Shown piece after piece: positions 1 through 7,178 of a DNA stretch of 7,966 nt. Position 1 is the first letter of the stretch; the number at the start of each line of letters is the position of its first letter. The DNA comes from UBA1149 sp963579235 (GTDB lineage: Bacteria; Desulfobacterota; Binatia; UBA1149): contig CAUZFM010000099.1 of assembly GCA_963579235.1 (NCBI GenBank), positions 1 through 7,966 on the forward strand, in the 5' to 3' direction. Both the position numbers and the translations under genes were made by a program. Below the pieces are notes generated by a model. That model was not told the DNA's origin. It searched no databases and saw only the letters and a program-made list of their open reading frames with translations.

Positions 1-1184
1 ATTTCACCCACCATGATCACGTCGGGGTCCTGCCGCAGTGTCGATCGCAGGCCACTGGCAAAGTCCAGGTCAATCTTCGGGTTGACCTGCATCTGCCCGA
101 TGCCGGGCAGTTGGTACTCCACTGGGTCTTCTATGGTGATGATGTTGCGCTCTTCGCTGTTCATCTCGGAGAGGGCGGCGTAGAGCGTCGTGGTCTTGCC
201 GCTTCCAGTGGGGCCGGTCGCGAGCACGATGCCGTTGCTGCGCGTTAGCAGCGCTTTGAGCGTGGCCAGGTTGCCGGGCGACAGCTCCAGCTCAGACAGG
301 CCCATTAGCGCGTTTCCGCGGTCGAGCAGGCGCAGTACCACGCGTTCGCCGAAAGCCGTGGGCACGGTCGATACCCTCAGGTCGAGGTCCCGGCCGGCGG
401 CCCGGGTGCGTATGCCGCCGTCCTGCGGCAGTCGTTTCTCGGCGATGTCGAGTGAAGCCATCACCTTGATGCGGCTTACCAGCGCCGGGTGGGCGCTGCG
501 TGGCACGCGCGTGACCTCGGCCAGCAGGCCGTCGATGCGGTAGCGCACCGAGACGCCAGCCTCGAACGGCTCCAGGTGTATGTCGCTGGCGCCGTCGCGG
601 GCGGCCTGGTAGATCACCGCGTTGACCAGCCTGATGACGGGCGCTTCGTCCTCGGTTTCAATCAGGTCGGGTACGTCGCTGAGGTCGGACGCTTCGACTT
701 CGAAGGCGGGCTGGTCGCCAAGGTGGTCAACGAGATCGGCGGCGAGGGACGAAGCACGGTCGAAGGCGCGTATGATGCTCTCCGACAGCACAGCCCCGGG
801 CACCACCATGGGCGACACGTCGATGTCGTAGACAGCGGCAAGATCCTGTAGCGGGCCCGCGTTCATGGGGTTTGAAGTGGCCACCGTCAGGGTGTCCGAG
901 TCCTTGCTGAGTGGTAGCACGCGGTTGTTCCGGCACCAGGTAATAGATACGTCGGCCAGCAGCCGGGGGTCGACCCGGTCTTCGCCGAGGTCAGGCGAAA
1001 ACAGCAGGCCGCAGCGCTCGGCGAGGAGGGCGGCCCAGCGCAGCTGAGGAAATCCGGCCACGCGTTCAAGCTCGGGGCCGAGGTCGCCATCACCGGCCGA
1101 CGCGCGGGCTTCGGCTATGTGTTCGCGCGAAACGCCGGCCCGGAGCAGCAGGTTGTCGAGAGGCTCGGTTATGTTACGGGGCAC
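1..1184 (-). CDS. gspE: GspE, type II secretion ATPase (3' end cut by window edge)
   Basis: Cytoplasmic hexameric ATPase that powers pseudopilus assembly in type II secretion; it docks on GspL/GspF at the inner membrane. I translated this frame directly: 394 codons are open up to the window edge. Residues about 1-140 form the T2SSE N-terminal domain (LPLSKDSDTLTVATSNPMN region near 90-108). The N2E/PAS-like part follows with DGASDIHLEPFE (197-208) and VRYRIDG (213-219). Then come Walker A GPTGSGKT (324-331), the Asp box IITIEDPVEY (348-357) and Walker B DPDVIMVGE (386-394), where the window ends. The His box and the zinc-binding four-cysteine domain, if present, lie outside. The start is GTG at 1184, 6 nt after the gspD stop; an AGG overlapping that stop, 9 nt upstream of the GTG, can serve as ribosome site. 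The next in-frame ATG is about 107 codons in and would remove the N-terminal domain. A PilB pilus ATPase is the alternative family, but the gspC-gspD context settles it. Confidence 0.96.
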   Translation of the reverse strand, partial: MPRNITEPLDNLLLRAGVSREHIAEARASAGDGDLGPELERVAGFPQLRWAALLAERCGLLFSPDLGEDRVDPRLLADVSITWCRNNRVLPLSKDSDTLTVATSNPMNAGPLQDLAAVYDIDVSPMVVPGAVLSESIIRAFDRASSLAADLVDHLGDQPAFEVEASDLSDVPDLIETEDEAPVIRLVNAVIYQAARDGASDIHLEPFEAGVSVRYRIDGLLAEVTRVPRSAHPALVSRIKVMASLDIAEKRLPQDGGIRTRAAGRDLDLRVSTVPTAFGERVVLRLLDRGNALMGLSELELSPGNLATLKALLTRSNGIVLATGPTGSGKTTTLYAALSEMNSEERNIITIEDPVEYQLPGIGQMQVNPKIDLDFASGLRSTLRQDPDVIMVGE

Positions 1185-1190
1185 CGGCGG

Positions 1191-3329
1191 TTACCTGGAG
1201 TCGGCACCCTCGCTGGGCCAGAGCGGAAACACGTAGCCGTCGTTACCGTTGTGATTATCGTCCGGTCCGCCATCGCCGCTGCCGTTGATAGGTACCTCGC
1301 GCAATCCGCTCTTGGGGCTGTCTCCCGGAAGCGGATGGGCCTGCACAGATTCGGGCATGGCATTTCTAAATTTGTCCTTGCTGCGTTTTGTGGCCTGGGC
1401 CAGGTCGGTATCCGAACGGATGATGTGGGGGGTGAGAAATACGACGAGGTTGACCTTGCTGCTGGTGTTCGATCGGTGCTTGAATAGATTTCCGAGCAGG
1501 GGGATGCGGCTCAGTAGAGGGACTTTCGAGGTTGATTCGGCCAGCGAATCGCTGATCAGCCCGCCTATGACGGCGGTGTGACCGTCCTTGACGCTGACCG
1601 TGGTCGACGCCGAGCGCACGGTTGTGGTGGGGCCGACGGTACTGGCGTCCAGTTGGGAGCTCGGAACCAGCGCCGACACTTCCTCGAAGACTTCCAGTAC
1701 CACCGTGTCTCCATCGGTGACCTGGGGGGTGAGCTTGAGCTTTATACCCACGTCACGGCGCTCGATCGTGGTGAACACGTTGGACACCGACGAAACGTCA
1801 ACGCCGCGGCCGGTGACGAAGGGCACGTTTTTTCCCACCAGTATCTCGGCCTGCTCGTTGTCCATCGTGAGCAGGGTCGGCGCCGACAGCACGTTGAGGT
1901 CGGTGTCGGAGGCCAGGGCCTGGAACAGCGCGACCTGGGCGGGTACCACGGTGCCGTCTGGAAGCTCGATGCTGCGGTCGCTGGCGGCAGCCAGGATCAG
2001 GCCGCCGAGCAGGCCGGGATTGAGCAGGGCCGAGTTGAGGTTGGCGAGGTTACTACGCGCCAGGCCCACGCCGTCGCCGATGTCGCCGCCGCCCTGGAAG
2101 TCAAAGCCGATGGCACGCGAGTGCTCAAGCGATATCTCAACGATGATGGCCTCGACGAAAACCTGTGGGCGGGTGACGTCGAGGTCTTCAAGCAGCGAGA
2201 CGATGACCCGGTGGTCGTGCGGTGAGGCGTTGATGATGATGGAGTTGGTAGCGGGGTCGGCCGTAACCGACACTGCCTCGGAGAGTCCGCTGCCTGCAAA
2301 CGCGCGGGCCTGTACCGCCGCTCCCCCAGCCCCAGCCCCGGGCTTGCGCGCCGCCGCTCCGCTGGCTTTTATGCTGCCGGCCAGCATCTTGATCACCACC
2401 AGCACGAGGTCCTGGGCGTCGGCGTACTTCACCCGGTAGACATGCACCCGTTGTTCGTCCTCGCGAAGCGGGGTATCCAGGCGTTCGGCCAGGGTGCGAA
2501 TCCTGCCCATGAGCACCGGTGTGGCGGTGACCACCAGCGAGTTGGTGCGCTGGTCGGCCACCATCCTGAAGTCCGGCTCCGGGTTTGCGTCGGGTTTGCC
2601 CTTGGCCGGGGCCGACGGAAGGTCGGTCAGTATATTGGTTATCTGTTCGGTCATCACCGTGGCCACTGCGTGCTTCAGGTGAATGACGTCGAAGATTTTT
2701 TCGTGCACCGGCGCGTCCAGCGCCAGCACCAGCGCCTCCAGGCGCGAAAGGTTGCCACCGCTTTCGCTCAGTATGAGGGTGTTGGTCTGGGTATAGGCCG
2801 TCAACGCGCCCTGCTTGGACACCAACGGCGCGAGTACGGGCAGCAGGTCGAGCGCGTCGACGTGCTTGAGCGGCAGCAGCCTCGTGGCGTATCCCGACGG
2901 TAGCCGCGCGCCCGACGACAGTGCTCCGCCGGCCGCCAAAGCGTCACGCAGCGGGATTATGCGCGTGACTACGCCGTCTTCGATGGTCGTCAGCCCGCGT
3001 ACGGCCAGCACCGAGTGAAACACCGCCTCGGCTTCATCCCGCGACACCGGCGTGGGTGACACGACGTTGACCGTTCCCTCGATCTTGTCGCTGAAGACGA
3101 AGTTGCGCCCCGTCACGCGGGCGATGAACTTGATGAAGGTGGGCAACTCGACGCTGTCAAAGTCGATGGTGATGCTTCGCTGGCCCTGTCCCTGGCCTGG
3201 CGCCTGCGCTCGCGCCGGACCGGAAAGCGCAACGGCCAGAAGCGCCGCGGTAAGGGGCACGGCCAGGGCAGATGCTGCCAGCCGACGGGCGATGCGGGAT
3301 TCCCCGGTAACTCGTCGCCGGTTCGTCAT
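1191..3329 (-). CDS. gspD: GspD, type II secretion outer-membrane secretin
   Basis: Outer-membrane channel of the type II secretion system, a multimeric gated pore through which folded exoproteins leave the periplasm. 712 aa, normal to slightly long for the family. A basic N-terminus and hydrophobic stretch (about 17-37) end in a likely signal peptidase site after GPARA (residue 41). N0 spans about 52-130 (ITIDFDSVELPTFIKFIARV region). N1 is about 147-206, N2 about 211-286 and N3 about 294-385, the last interrupted by an Ala/Gly-rich loop (320-350). The secretin core is about 387-637, with VGKNVPFVTG (498-507), VGIKLKLTPQV (527-537), a DGHTAVIGGL hairpin (582-591) and SKVPLLSRIPLLGNLF (601-616). 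Residues 638-712 are a polar, Asp/Gly/Asn-rich tail where pilotin-binding S-domains lie in other GspDs. The ATG overlaps the gspC stop (ATGA, 3326-3329), and I see no separate ribosome site, which fits translational coupling. PilQ is excluded by the N-domain layout and by the neighbours. Confidence 0.97.
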   Translation of the reverse strand: MTNRRRVTGESRIARRLAASALAVPLTAALLAVALSGPARAQAPGQGQGQRSITIDFDSVELPTFIKFIARVTGRNFVFSDKIEGTVNVVSPTPVSRDEAEAVFHSVLAVRGLTTIEDGVVTRIIPLRDALAAGGALSSGARLPSGYATRLLPLKHVDALDLLPVLAPLVSKQGALTAYTQTNTLILSESGGNLSRLEALVLALDAPVHEKIFDVIHLKHAVATVMTEQITNILTDLPSAPAKGKPDANPEPDFRMVADQRTNSLVVTATPVLMGRIRTLAERLDTPLREDEQRVHVYRVKYADAQDLVLVVIKMLAGSIKASGAAARKPGAGAGGAAVQARAFAGSGLSEAVSVTADPATNSIIINASPHDHRVIVSLLEDLDVTRPQVFVEAIIVEISLEHSRAIGFDFQGGGDIGDGVGLARSNLANLNSALLNPGLLGGLILAAASDRSIELPDGTVVPAQVALFQALASDTDLNVLSAPTLLTMDNEQAEILVGKNVPFVTGRGVDVSSVSNVFTTIERRDVGIKLKLTPQVTDGDTVVLEVFEEVSALVPSSQLDASTVGPTTTVRSASTTVSVKDGHTAVIGGLISDSLAESTSKVPLLSRIPLLGNLFKHRSNTSSKVNLVVFLTPHIIRSDTDLAQATKRSKDKFRNAMPESVQAHPLPGDSPKSGLREVPINGSGDGGPDDNHNGNDGYVFPLWPSEGADSR

Positions 3330-4198
3330 CGTACGGTGTAGCTGAGGCTGCGGGGAGTGCCCTGCCTGAGCAGCTTCAGCTCCAGGTTTTCTGCCGTGCG
3401 TATGACGTCGAGCAGGCCGCTGGCCGCCGCCGGTGAATCGAGGACTGTGCCGTTTACTTCCTGCACGACATCGCCGTTCTTGATGCCCATGCGCTCAAAG
3501 ATCGAACCCTTGCGTACGTTGAAGAGCCTGAAGCCGATGGCCTTGCCGTTCTGCAAAAAGGGGGTGGCCCGCACCTGGGTGATGGTCTGCGTGAGGTTGT
3601 CGAGGGAGTTTTCTATCTCGCTCCGGGCAACGAGGAAGCGGTCGGCTGCGGTCTTGCGGATTGATCCGTCCGCGTCCACTTGCTCCGCCCCGCTGCGGCT
3701 GTGGGCTTCGGGCTCAGTGATCTCGACCGTCCGCAGGCCGGTGGCGGTCTCGACGACCGCCTTACGGCGGGACACCGAAATTAACAGGGGGCCGTCAAAG
3801 ATCTTTTCGCCCACCGAGAAAACATCCTGTTTTCCTTCCGGGTTCTCGAACACGGCAAAACCCTCGCCGCCGGTTGTTCCGGCGGTCCCGCGCAAGGAGA
3901 AGCCGGTCACGGTCATGGCCGGGGCGCTATCGTCGGCACTGGGCTGCAGGGTGTTCGCTGCCTGTTCGAGCCCGAAGAGGTTGCGCGACAGTATTATCGA
4001 GTGGTCGGGCCTGCTGTCGACGGCTGTACTGGTCGCACGAGCGCTCTTGGCCGAGCGGGCGCCGGGCAGGGGGCTGTGCCCGTCAAGCCTCAGGCCCAGG
4101 GCCGAATTGACGATTCGGGCTGTAAAAAATGCTGTCACGGTGACCAGGAGAACCAGGCCTGTCCTCGTCACACGCTCCTGTATAGAAGCAGGCCCCAT
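3326..4198 (-). CDS. gspC: GspC, type II secretion inner-membrane connector with PDZ domain
   Basis: Bitopic inner-membrane protein that links the inner-membrane platform to the N0 domain of the GspD secretin and helps select substrates. 290 aa, a usual length. A short cytoplasmic N-terminus leads into one membrane segment (about 13-33, TGLVLLVTVTAFFTARIV). A Ser/Ala/Arg-rich linker follows. The homology region (HR) spans about 66-160: it begins at SRNLFG (71-76) and includes TVTGFSLRGTA and FSVGEKIFDGPLL. A charged connector (about 162-205) leads to a C-terminal PDZ domain (about 210-285; GFRLFNVRKGSIFERMGIKN and GDVVQEVNG). ATG at 4198 is the first possible start, since an in-frame TAG lies three codons upstream. 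No clear Shine-Dalgarno sequence precedes it; a TANNNT box ends 6 nt before the ATG, so the mRNA may be leaderless. It is the first gene of the operon and diverges from lysS. Confidence 0.93.
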   Translation of the reverse strand: MGPASIQERVTRTGLVLLVTVTAFFTARIVNSALGLRLDGHSPLPGARSAKSARATSTAVDSRPDHSIILSRNLFGLEQAANTLQPSADDSAPAMTVTGFSLRGTAGTTGGEGFAVFENPEGKQDVFSVGEKIFDGPLLISVSRRKAVVETATGLRTVEITEPEAHSRSGAEQVDADGSIRKTAADRFLVARSEIENSLDNLTQTITQVRATPFLQNGKAIGFRLFNVRKGSIFERMGIKNGDVVQEVNGTVLDSPAAASGLLDVIRTAENLELKLLRQGTPRSLSYTVR

Positions 4199-4204
4199 TG
4201 TTTG

Positions 4205-4233
4205 AGCCTAGGGAAATAAGCAACGGGTTTCAA
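4205..4233 (-). promoter_or_regulatory. Putative promoter of the gspCDE operon
   Basis: On the minus strand, TTGAAA (4233-4228, five of six to the -35 consensus) is followed by exactly 17 nt and then TAGGCT (4210-4205, three of six to TATAAT but fitting TANNNT). The hexamer ends 6 nt before the gspC ATG. The expected transcription start would therefore fall on or next to the start codon, giving a leaderless mRNA. This is pattern matching only; the -10 is weak. Confidence 0.4.
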
Positions 4234-4237
4234 CCCG
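4224..4237. repeat. Short inverted repeat over the putative gspC -35 box
   Basis: CGGGTT (4224-4229) and AACCCG (4232-4237) are perfect 6-bp arms separated by 2 nt. The dyad covers the putative gspC -35 box at 4228-4233, so it could be an operator for a dimeric regulator. It is not a terminator: no T-run follows on either strand and the loop is very small. A dyad this short can arise by chance in GC-rich DNA. Confidence 0.35.
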
Positions 4238-4251
4238 GTCACGTTCGCAGA

Positions 4252-4276
4252 CGAGCGGCCGTAAAGCTGTCGCTCG
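4252..4276. repeat. Spaced inverted repeat in the gspC-lysS gap
   Basis: CGAGCG (4252-4257) and CGCTCG (4271-4276) are 6-bp arms around a 13-nt centre. A direct repeat TCGCAGA occurs at 4245-4251 and 4274-4280, flanking and overlapping the dyad. This could be a protein-binding site in the divergent control region, but the arms are short and GC-rich, so chance is a fair explanation. Confidence 0.2.
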
Positions 4277-4371
4277 CAGATCTTGCAGTGGCCACCCGCC
4301 CACAGTCGTCGGTGACGCGGCCAAGGCGGCACTCAACCGCAGCCAGGGCTGTCTTTTGCGGGCCAGTGCTG

Positions 4372-4400
4372 TTGACCTCATAGGGAGTGCGGGCTACGGT
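4372..4400 (+). promoter_or_regulatory. Putative promoter of the lysS-lolC-lolD operon
   Basis: TTGACC (4372-4377, five of six to the -35 consensus), exactly 17 nt, then TACGGT (4395-4400, three of six to TATAAT, matching TANNNT). Transcription would start near 4407, about 7 nt before the lysS ATG at 4414. It would also leave the upstream in-frame GTG at 4387 outside the message, which supports the ATG as the true start. Weak -10; inference only. Confidence 0.4.
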
Positions 4401-4413
4401 TCCGCGGCTTCCG

Positions 4414-5940
4414 ATGAGCTCTACGTCTGACAAGGCAGGACCGCAGACCGATGAGCAGCAGGTAGCCGTTCGCCGCTCCAAGCTCCACGCACTACGTGAG
4501 AACGGCCAGGCGTTTCCCAACGATTTTCGCCGTGATGCCCTCTGCGGGCGCTTGAGAGAAGAGTACGCGGGCTGGGAAGCCCAAAAACTCGAAAGCGACA
4601 GTCCTTCTTTCAAGCTGTCGGGCCGGGTCACGGCCATCCGCAGCTTTGGTAAGACCGTGTTTCTCAATCTGCGCGACGGCTCGGGAGACCTGCAGCTGTT
4701 CTGCCGCAGCGCCGACCTGGGTGCCGAGCAGGCGGCGCTGGTCAAGGAACTCGACATCGGCGACATAGTCGGGACGGAAGGAAGCTTGTTTTTTACGCGC
4801 ACCGGCGAGCTCACCCTGCGCGCGGCGCAGCTGCGCCTGCTGGTCAAGTCGCTCAGGCCACTGCCCGAAAAGTGGCACGGGCTCACCGATGTCGAGCAGC
4901 GCTATCGCCGCCGTTATGTCGATCTCATCGTCAATCCCGATTCGCGTGAGGTGTTCAAGCTCAGGGCCGCCGTGGTCGGGCGCGTGCGCGCGTTTCTCCA
5001 GGAACGTGATTTCATGGAGGTCGAAACTCCCATGATGCAGTCGGTGGCCGGCGGCGCAGCGGCGCGGCCCTTCGTGACCCACCACAACACCTTCGACATT
5101 GATCTCTACCTGCGCGTAGCGCCCGAGCTCTTTCTCAAGCGTCTCGTGGTGGGCGGTTTCGAGCGGGTCTTCGAGCTCAACCGTAACTTTCGTAACGAGG
5201 GTATCTCGACCCAGCATAACCCCGAGTTCACGATGCTTGAGTTCTACCAGGCTTACGCCGACTTCGAGGAACTCATGGACCTGACCGAGGAGTTGTTGCG
5301 CGACCTGGCCGTAACAGTGCGCGGCAGCGCGGCTTTCAGCTGCGGCGATCTCGAGCTTGATTTTTCGAAACCCTTTCGGCGTGTGGCGATGACCAGCGCG
5401 GTGGCCGAGGCTACCGGCATCAGCGAAGAACAGGCGGCCGACGAGGGAGAACTGCAGGCGTTGGCCGACAAGTTGGGCTTGGACAAGCAGGGTCGTAAGC
5501 CGGGGCTCGGACTGCTCGCCGACATCTTCGAAGAAGTGGTCGAACACACCCTGCAGCAGCCGGTATTCGTGACTCGATTTCCGCTCGAGGTGTCGCCCCT
5601 GTCGCGAAAATCTGACGACGACCCGCGCTTCGTGGACAGGTTCGAGTTGTTCATAGGTGGCCGGGAGATCGCCAACGGCTTCTCGGAGCTCAACGACTCC
5701 GAGGACCAGATGGAGCGTTTTCAGCAGCAGGCACGGCAGCACGAGGCCGGCGACGAAGAGGCCCAGCAGGTGGACGAGGACTACGTGCGCGCGCTGGAGC
5801 ACGGCCTGCCGCCAACGGCTGGCGAGGGCATAGGCATAGACCGACTGGTCATGGTGCTGGCCGGCGTGGAGTCCATACGCGACGTCATTCTGTTTCCGCA
5901 GCTCAAGCCGGGCGGCCGGGCGGAGTCGGGCAGCAGATGA
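4414..5940 (+). CDS. lysS: Lysyl-tRNA synthetase, class II
   Basis: Charges tRNA-Lys with lysine using ATP, in the cytoplasm; class IIb, normally a homodimer. From ATG 4414 it is 508 aa, the usual bacterial size. An N-terminal helical stretch (KLHALRENGQAFPNDFRR) leads to the anticodon-binding OB fold (about 67-145, FKLSGRVTAIRSFGKTVFLN). The catalytic domain holds motif 1 (FMEVETPMMQ, 200-209), the VAPELFLKRLVVGGFERVFE stretch (235-254), motif 2 (FELNRNFRNEG, 253-263, then HNPEFTMLEFYQAY) and motif 3 (GEGIGIDRL, 470-478). The FELFIGGREIANGFSELND lysine-site block is also present. All the motifs I looked for are there, and nothing suggests a paralogue such as EpmA or a LysX fusion. The frame also opens from GTG 4387, but those nine extra codons are unlike the family and that GTG runs into its own AGGGA. 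Start chosen by family length; no good ribosome site precedes it. First gene of an operon with lolC (ATGA overlap). Confidence 0.97.
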   Translation: MSSTSDKAGPQTDEQQVAVRRSKLHALRENGQAFPNDFRRDALCGRLREEYAGWEAQKLESDSPSFKLSGRVTAIRSFGKTVFLNLRDGSGDLQLFCRSADLGAEQAALVKELDIGDIVGTEGSLFFTRTGELTLRAAQLRLLVKSLRPLPEKWHGLTDVEQRYRRRYVDLIVNPDSREVFKLRAAVVGRVRAFLQERDFMEVETPMMQSVAGGAAARPFVTHHNTFDIDLYLRVAPELFLKRLVVGGFERVFELNRNFRNEGISTQHNPEFTMLEFYQAYADFEELMDLTEELLRDLAVTVRGSAAFSCGDLELDFSKPFRRVAMTSAVAEATGISEEQAADEGELQALADKLGLDKQGRKPGLGLLADIFEEVVEHTLQQPVFVTRFPLEVSPLSRKSDDDPRFVDRFELFIGGREIANGFSELNDSEDQMERFQQQARQHEAGDEEAQQVDEDYVRALEHGLPPTAGEGIGIDRLVMVLAGVESIRDVILFPQLKPGGRAESGSR

Positions 5941-7178
5941 GGTGGGAAGCGTTTGTCGGGTTGCGCTACCTGCGCACCCGGCGCTCGGAAGCTTTCGTCT
6001 CGGTCATAACGCTGATTTCTACCCTCGGGGTAATGACCGGGGTCATGGTCATGGTAATTACCTTGTCGGTGATGACCGGCTTCGAGGAAGACTTGCGCGA
6101 TCGCATCCTCGGACTGCACCCGCACCTGCGGGTCGACGGCCGCTTCGGGGCCGACAACTTGAGCGACGCCGAGGGCGTGGCTGCCCTGCTTCGCGAGGAC
6201 CCCAGGGTCACCGACGCGGCCCCGGTAGCTAACGGCCAGCTGGTTTTGTCGGCGTCGGGCAGTCTTTCGGGCGTGTACGCCAGGGGCGTCGACCCGGCCT
6301 CGGCGAGCAGCGTGGACGGCATTCGCCCCTACATGGTGTCGGGTTCGCTCGAAGCCCTGGCTGAGCGCCATGAGTACGGCCGCTCACGGCTGGGCGGCGT
6401 GGTGGTGGGCGCGGCCCTGTTGGATCGCCTGTTGCTCGAGACCGGCGACCTGGTGACGCTCTTGGCTCCTTCGTTTATGGCCAGCCCTGTTGGCGCACTG
6501 CCCCGCAGCAGGCGCTTCGTGGTGGTGGGCTCTTTTGATTCGGGGATGGCCGAGTACGACAGCGGGCTGCTCTACATGCCCATCACGGACGCAGTTTTGC
6601 TCATGGGCCTGGAGGGAGGCAGCGGCGTGGAGGCGAGAGTGGTCGACCCTTACAAGGCAGGCGAGGTGGCCACCGATCTCAATCTCAAGCTGGGCCTGCC
6701 TTACTGGGTGACGAGCTGGACCGAATCGCACCGCAACGTCTTCGAGGCCCTGGCGCTCGAAAAGACCGTGTATTTCCTGGTGCTGATGCTTATCATCCTG
6801 GTGGCTGCCTTCAACATAGTGGCGACCCTCTACATGGTGGTCATGGAAAAACGGCGCGACATCGCTGTGCTGCGAACCCTGGGCGCGCGCAGTATGAGCG
6901 TGGCCCTGGTTTTCGTGTGCAAGGGCATGATTATCGCCACGGTGGGCACCGGCCTGGGCGCTCTTTTCGGCTGGCTGATCTGCCTGGGCCTCGGCCAGTA
7001 CGAGTGGATAAAGCTTCCCGAGGGTGTTTTTTACGTCAACAAGTTGCCGGTGCGCATAGTGCTGGCCAACTTCCTGGTGGTGATGGGCGCCGCCATGACC
7101 CTGTGCCTCGTGGCTGCGATTTTTCCGGCCCGCAAGGCGGTGGAGGTCGTACCGGTGGACGTGCTGCGCTATGAGTGA
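5937..7178 (+). CDS. lolC: Lipoprotein-releasing ABC transporter permease (LolC/LolE family, possibly LolF-like)
   Basis: Inner-membrane permease that, with LolD, extracts mature lipoproteins from the inner membrane and passes them to the chaperone LolA. 413 aa, typical for the family. It has the LolC/E layout: a short amphipathic N-terminus with GLRYLRTRR (8-16), TM1 (about 19-46), a large periplasmic domain (about 47-275), then TM2 (about 276-302), TM3 (about 321-352) and TM4 (about 373-397) of the FtsX-type fold. MEKRRDIAVLRTLGA (303-317) is the cytoplasmic coupling segment. APSFMASPVGALPRSRRF (177-193 region) sits where the LolA-binding hook lies in LolC, and the C-terminus ends LRYE as in LolC, while the DIAVLRTLGA and FYVNKLP stretches look more like LolE. 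It is the only Lol permease in the window, so it may act as a homodimer. The ATG overlaps the lysS stop by 4 nt; GGAG at 5922-5925 lies 11 nt upstream. MacB-type permeases are less likely given the adjacent lolD. Confidence 0.92.
   Translation: MRWEAFVGLRYLRTRRSEAFVSVITLISTLGVMTGVMVMVITLSVMTGFEEDLRDRILGLHPHLRVDGRFGADNLSDAEGVAALLREDPRVTDAAPVANGQLVLSASGSLSGVYARGVDPASASSVDGIRPYMVSGSLEALAERHEYGRSRLGGVVVGAALLDRLLLETGDLVTLLAPSFMASPVGALPRSRRFVVVGSFDSGMAEYDSGLLYMPITDAVLLMGLEGGSGVEARVVDPYKAGEVATDLNLKLGLPYWVTSWTESHRNVFEALALEKTVYFLVLMLIILVAAFNIVATLYMVVMEKRRDIAVLRTLGARSMSVALVFVCKGMIIATVGTGLGALFGWLICLGLGQYEWIKLPEGVFYVNKLPVRIVLANFLVVMGAAMTLCLVAAIFPARKAVEVVPVDVLRYE

Noticed and set aside
2322..2340. Short CCCAGC tandem repeat
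   Set aside because: Only about two to three units; it encodes the Pro/Gly/Ala linker in the GspD N3 loop and is ordinary low-complexity coding sequence.
1588..2439. Overlapping plus-strand frames of 283 and 215 codons opposite gspD
   Set aside because: Antisense to the GspD N3 and secretin domains; compositions are Ser/Thr/Arg-rich or Val/Gly/Gln-rich without recognisable motifs or ribosome sites.
3357..4205. 282-codon open frame on the plus strand opposite gspC
   Set aside because: It lies almost exactly antisense to a well-supported GspC with HR and PDZ domains. Its translation is Ser/Arg/Pro-rich with no domain, as expected from the reverse strand of GC-rich coding DNA.
4224..4237. Hairpin as a transcription terminator
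   Set aside because: No T-run on either side, a 2-4 nt loop, and a position upstream of two divergent genes where a terminator has no role.
4198..4383. 61-codon TTG-initiated plus-strand frame filling the divergent gap
   Set aside because: No ribosome site, a rare start codon, Arg/Ala-rich sequence with no hydrophobic or domain pattern; it also overlaps both candidate promoters.
4239..4886. 215-codon minus-strand frame spanning the gap and the 5' part of lysS
   Set aside because: Two thirds of it is antisense to the lysS OB-fold region, and its Ser/Arg-rich translation matches no family.
4492..5802. 436-codon open frame on the minus strand opposite lysS
   Set aside because: Entirely antisense to lysS, whose motifs are intact. 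The His/Gln/Arg-rich product shows no family features; GC-rich codon bias keeps such frames open.
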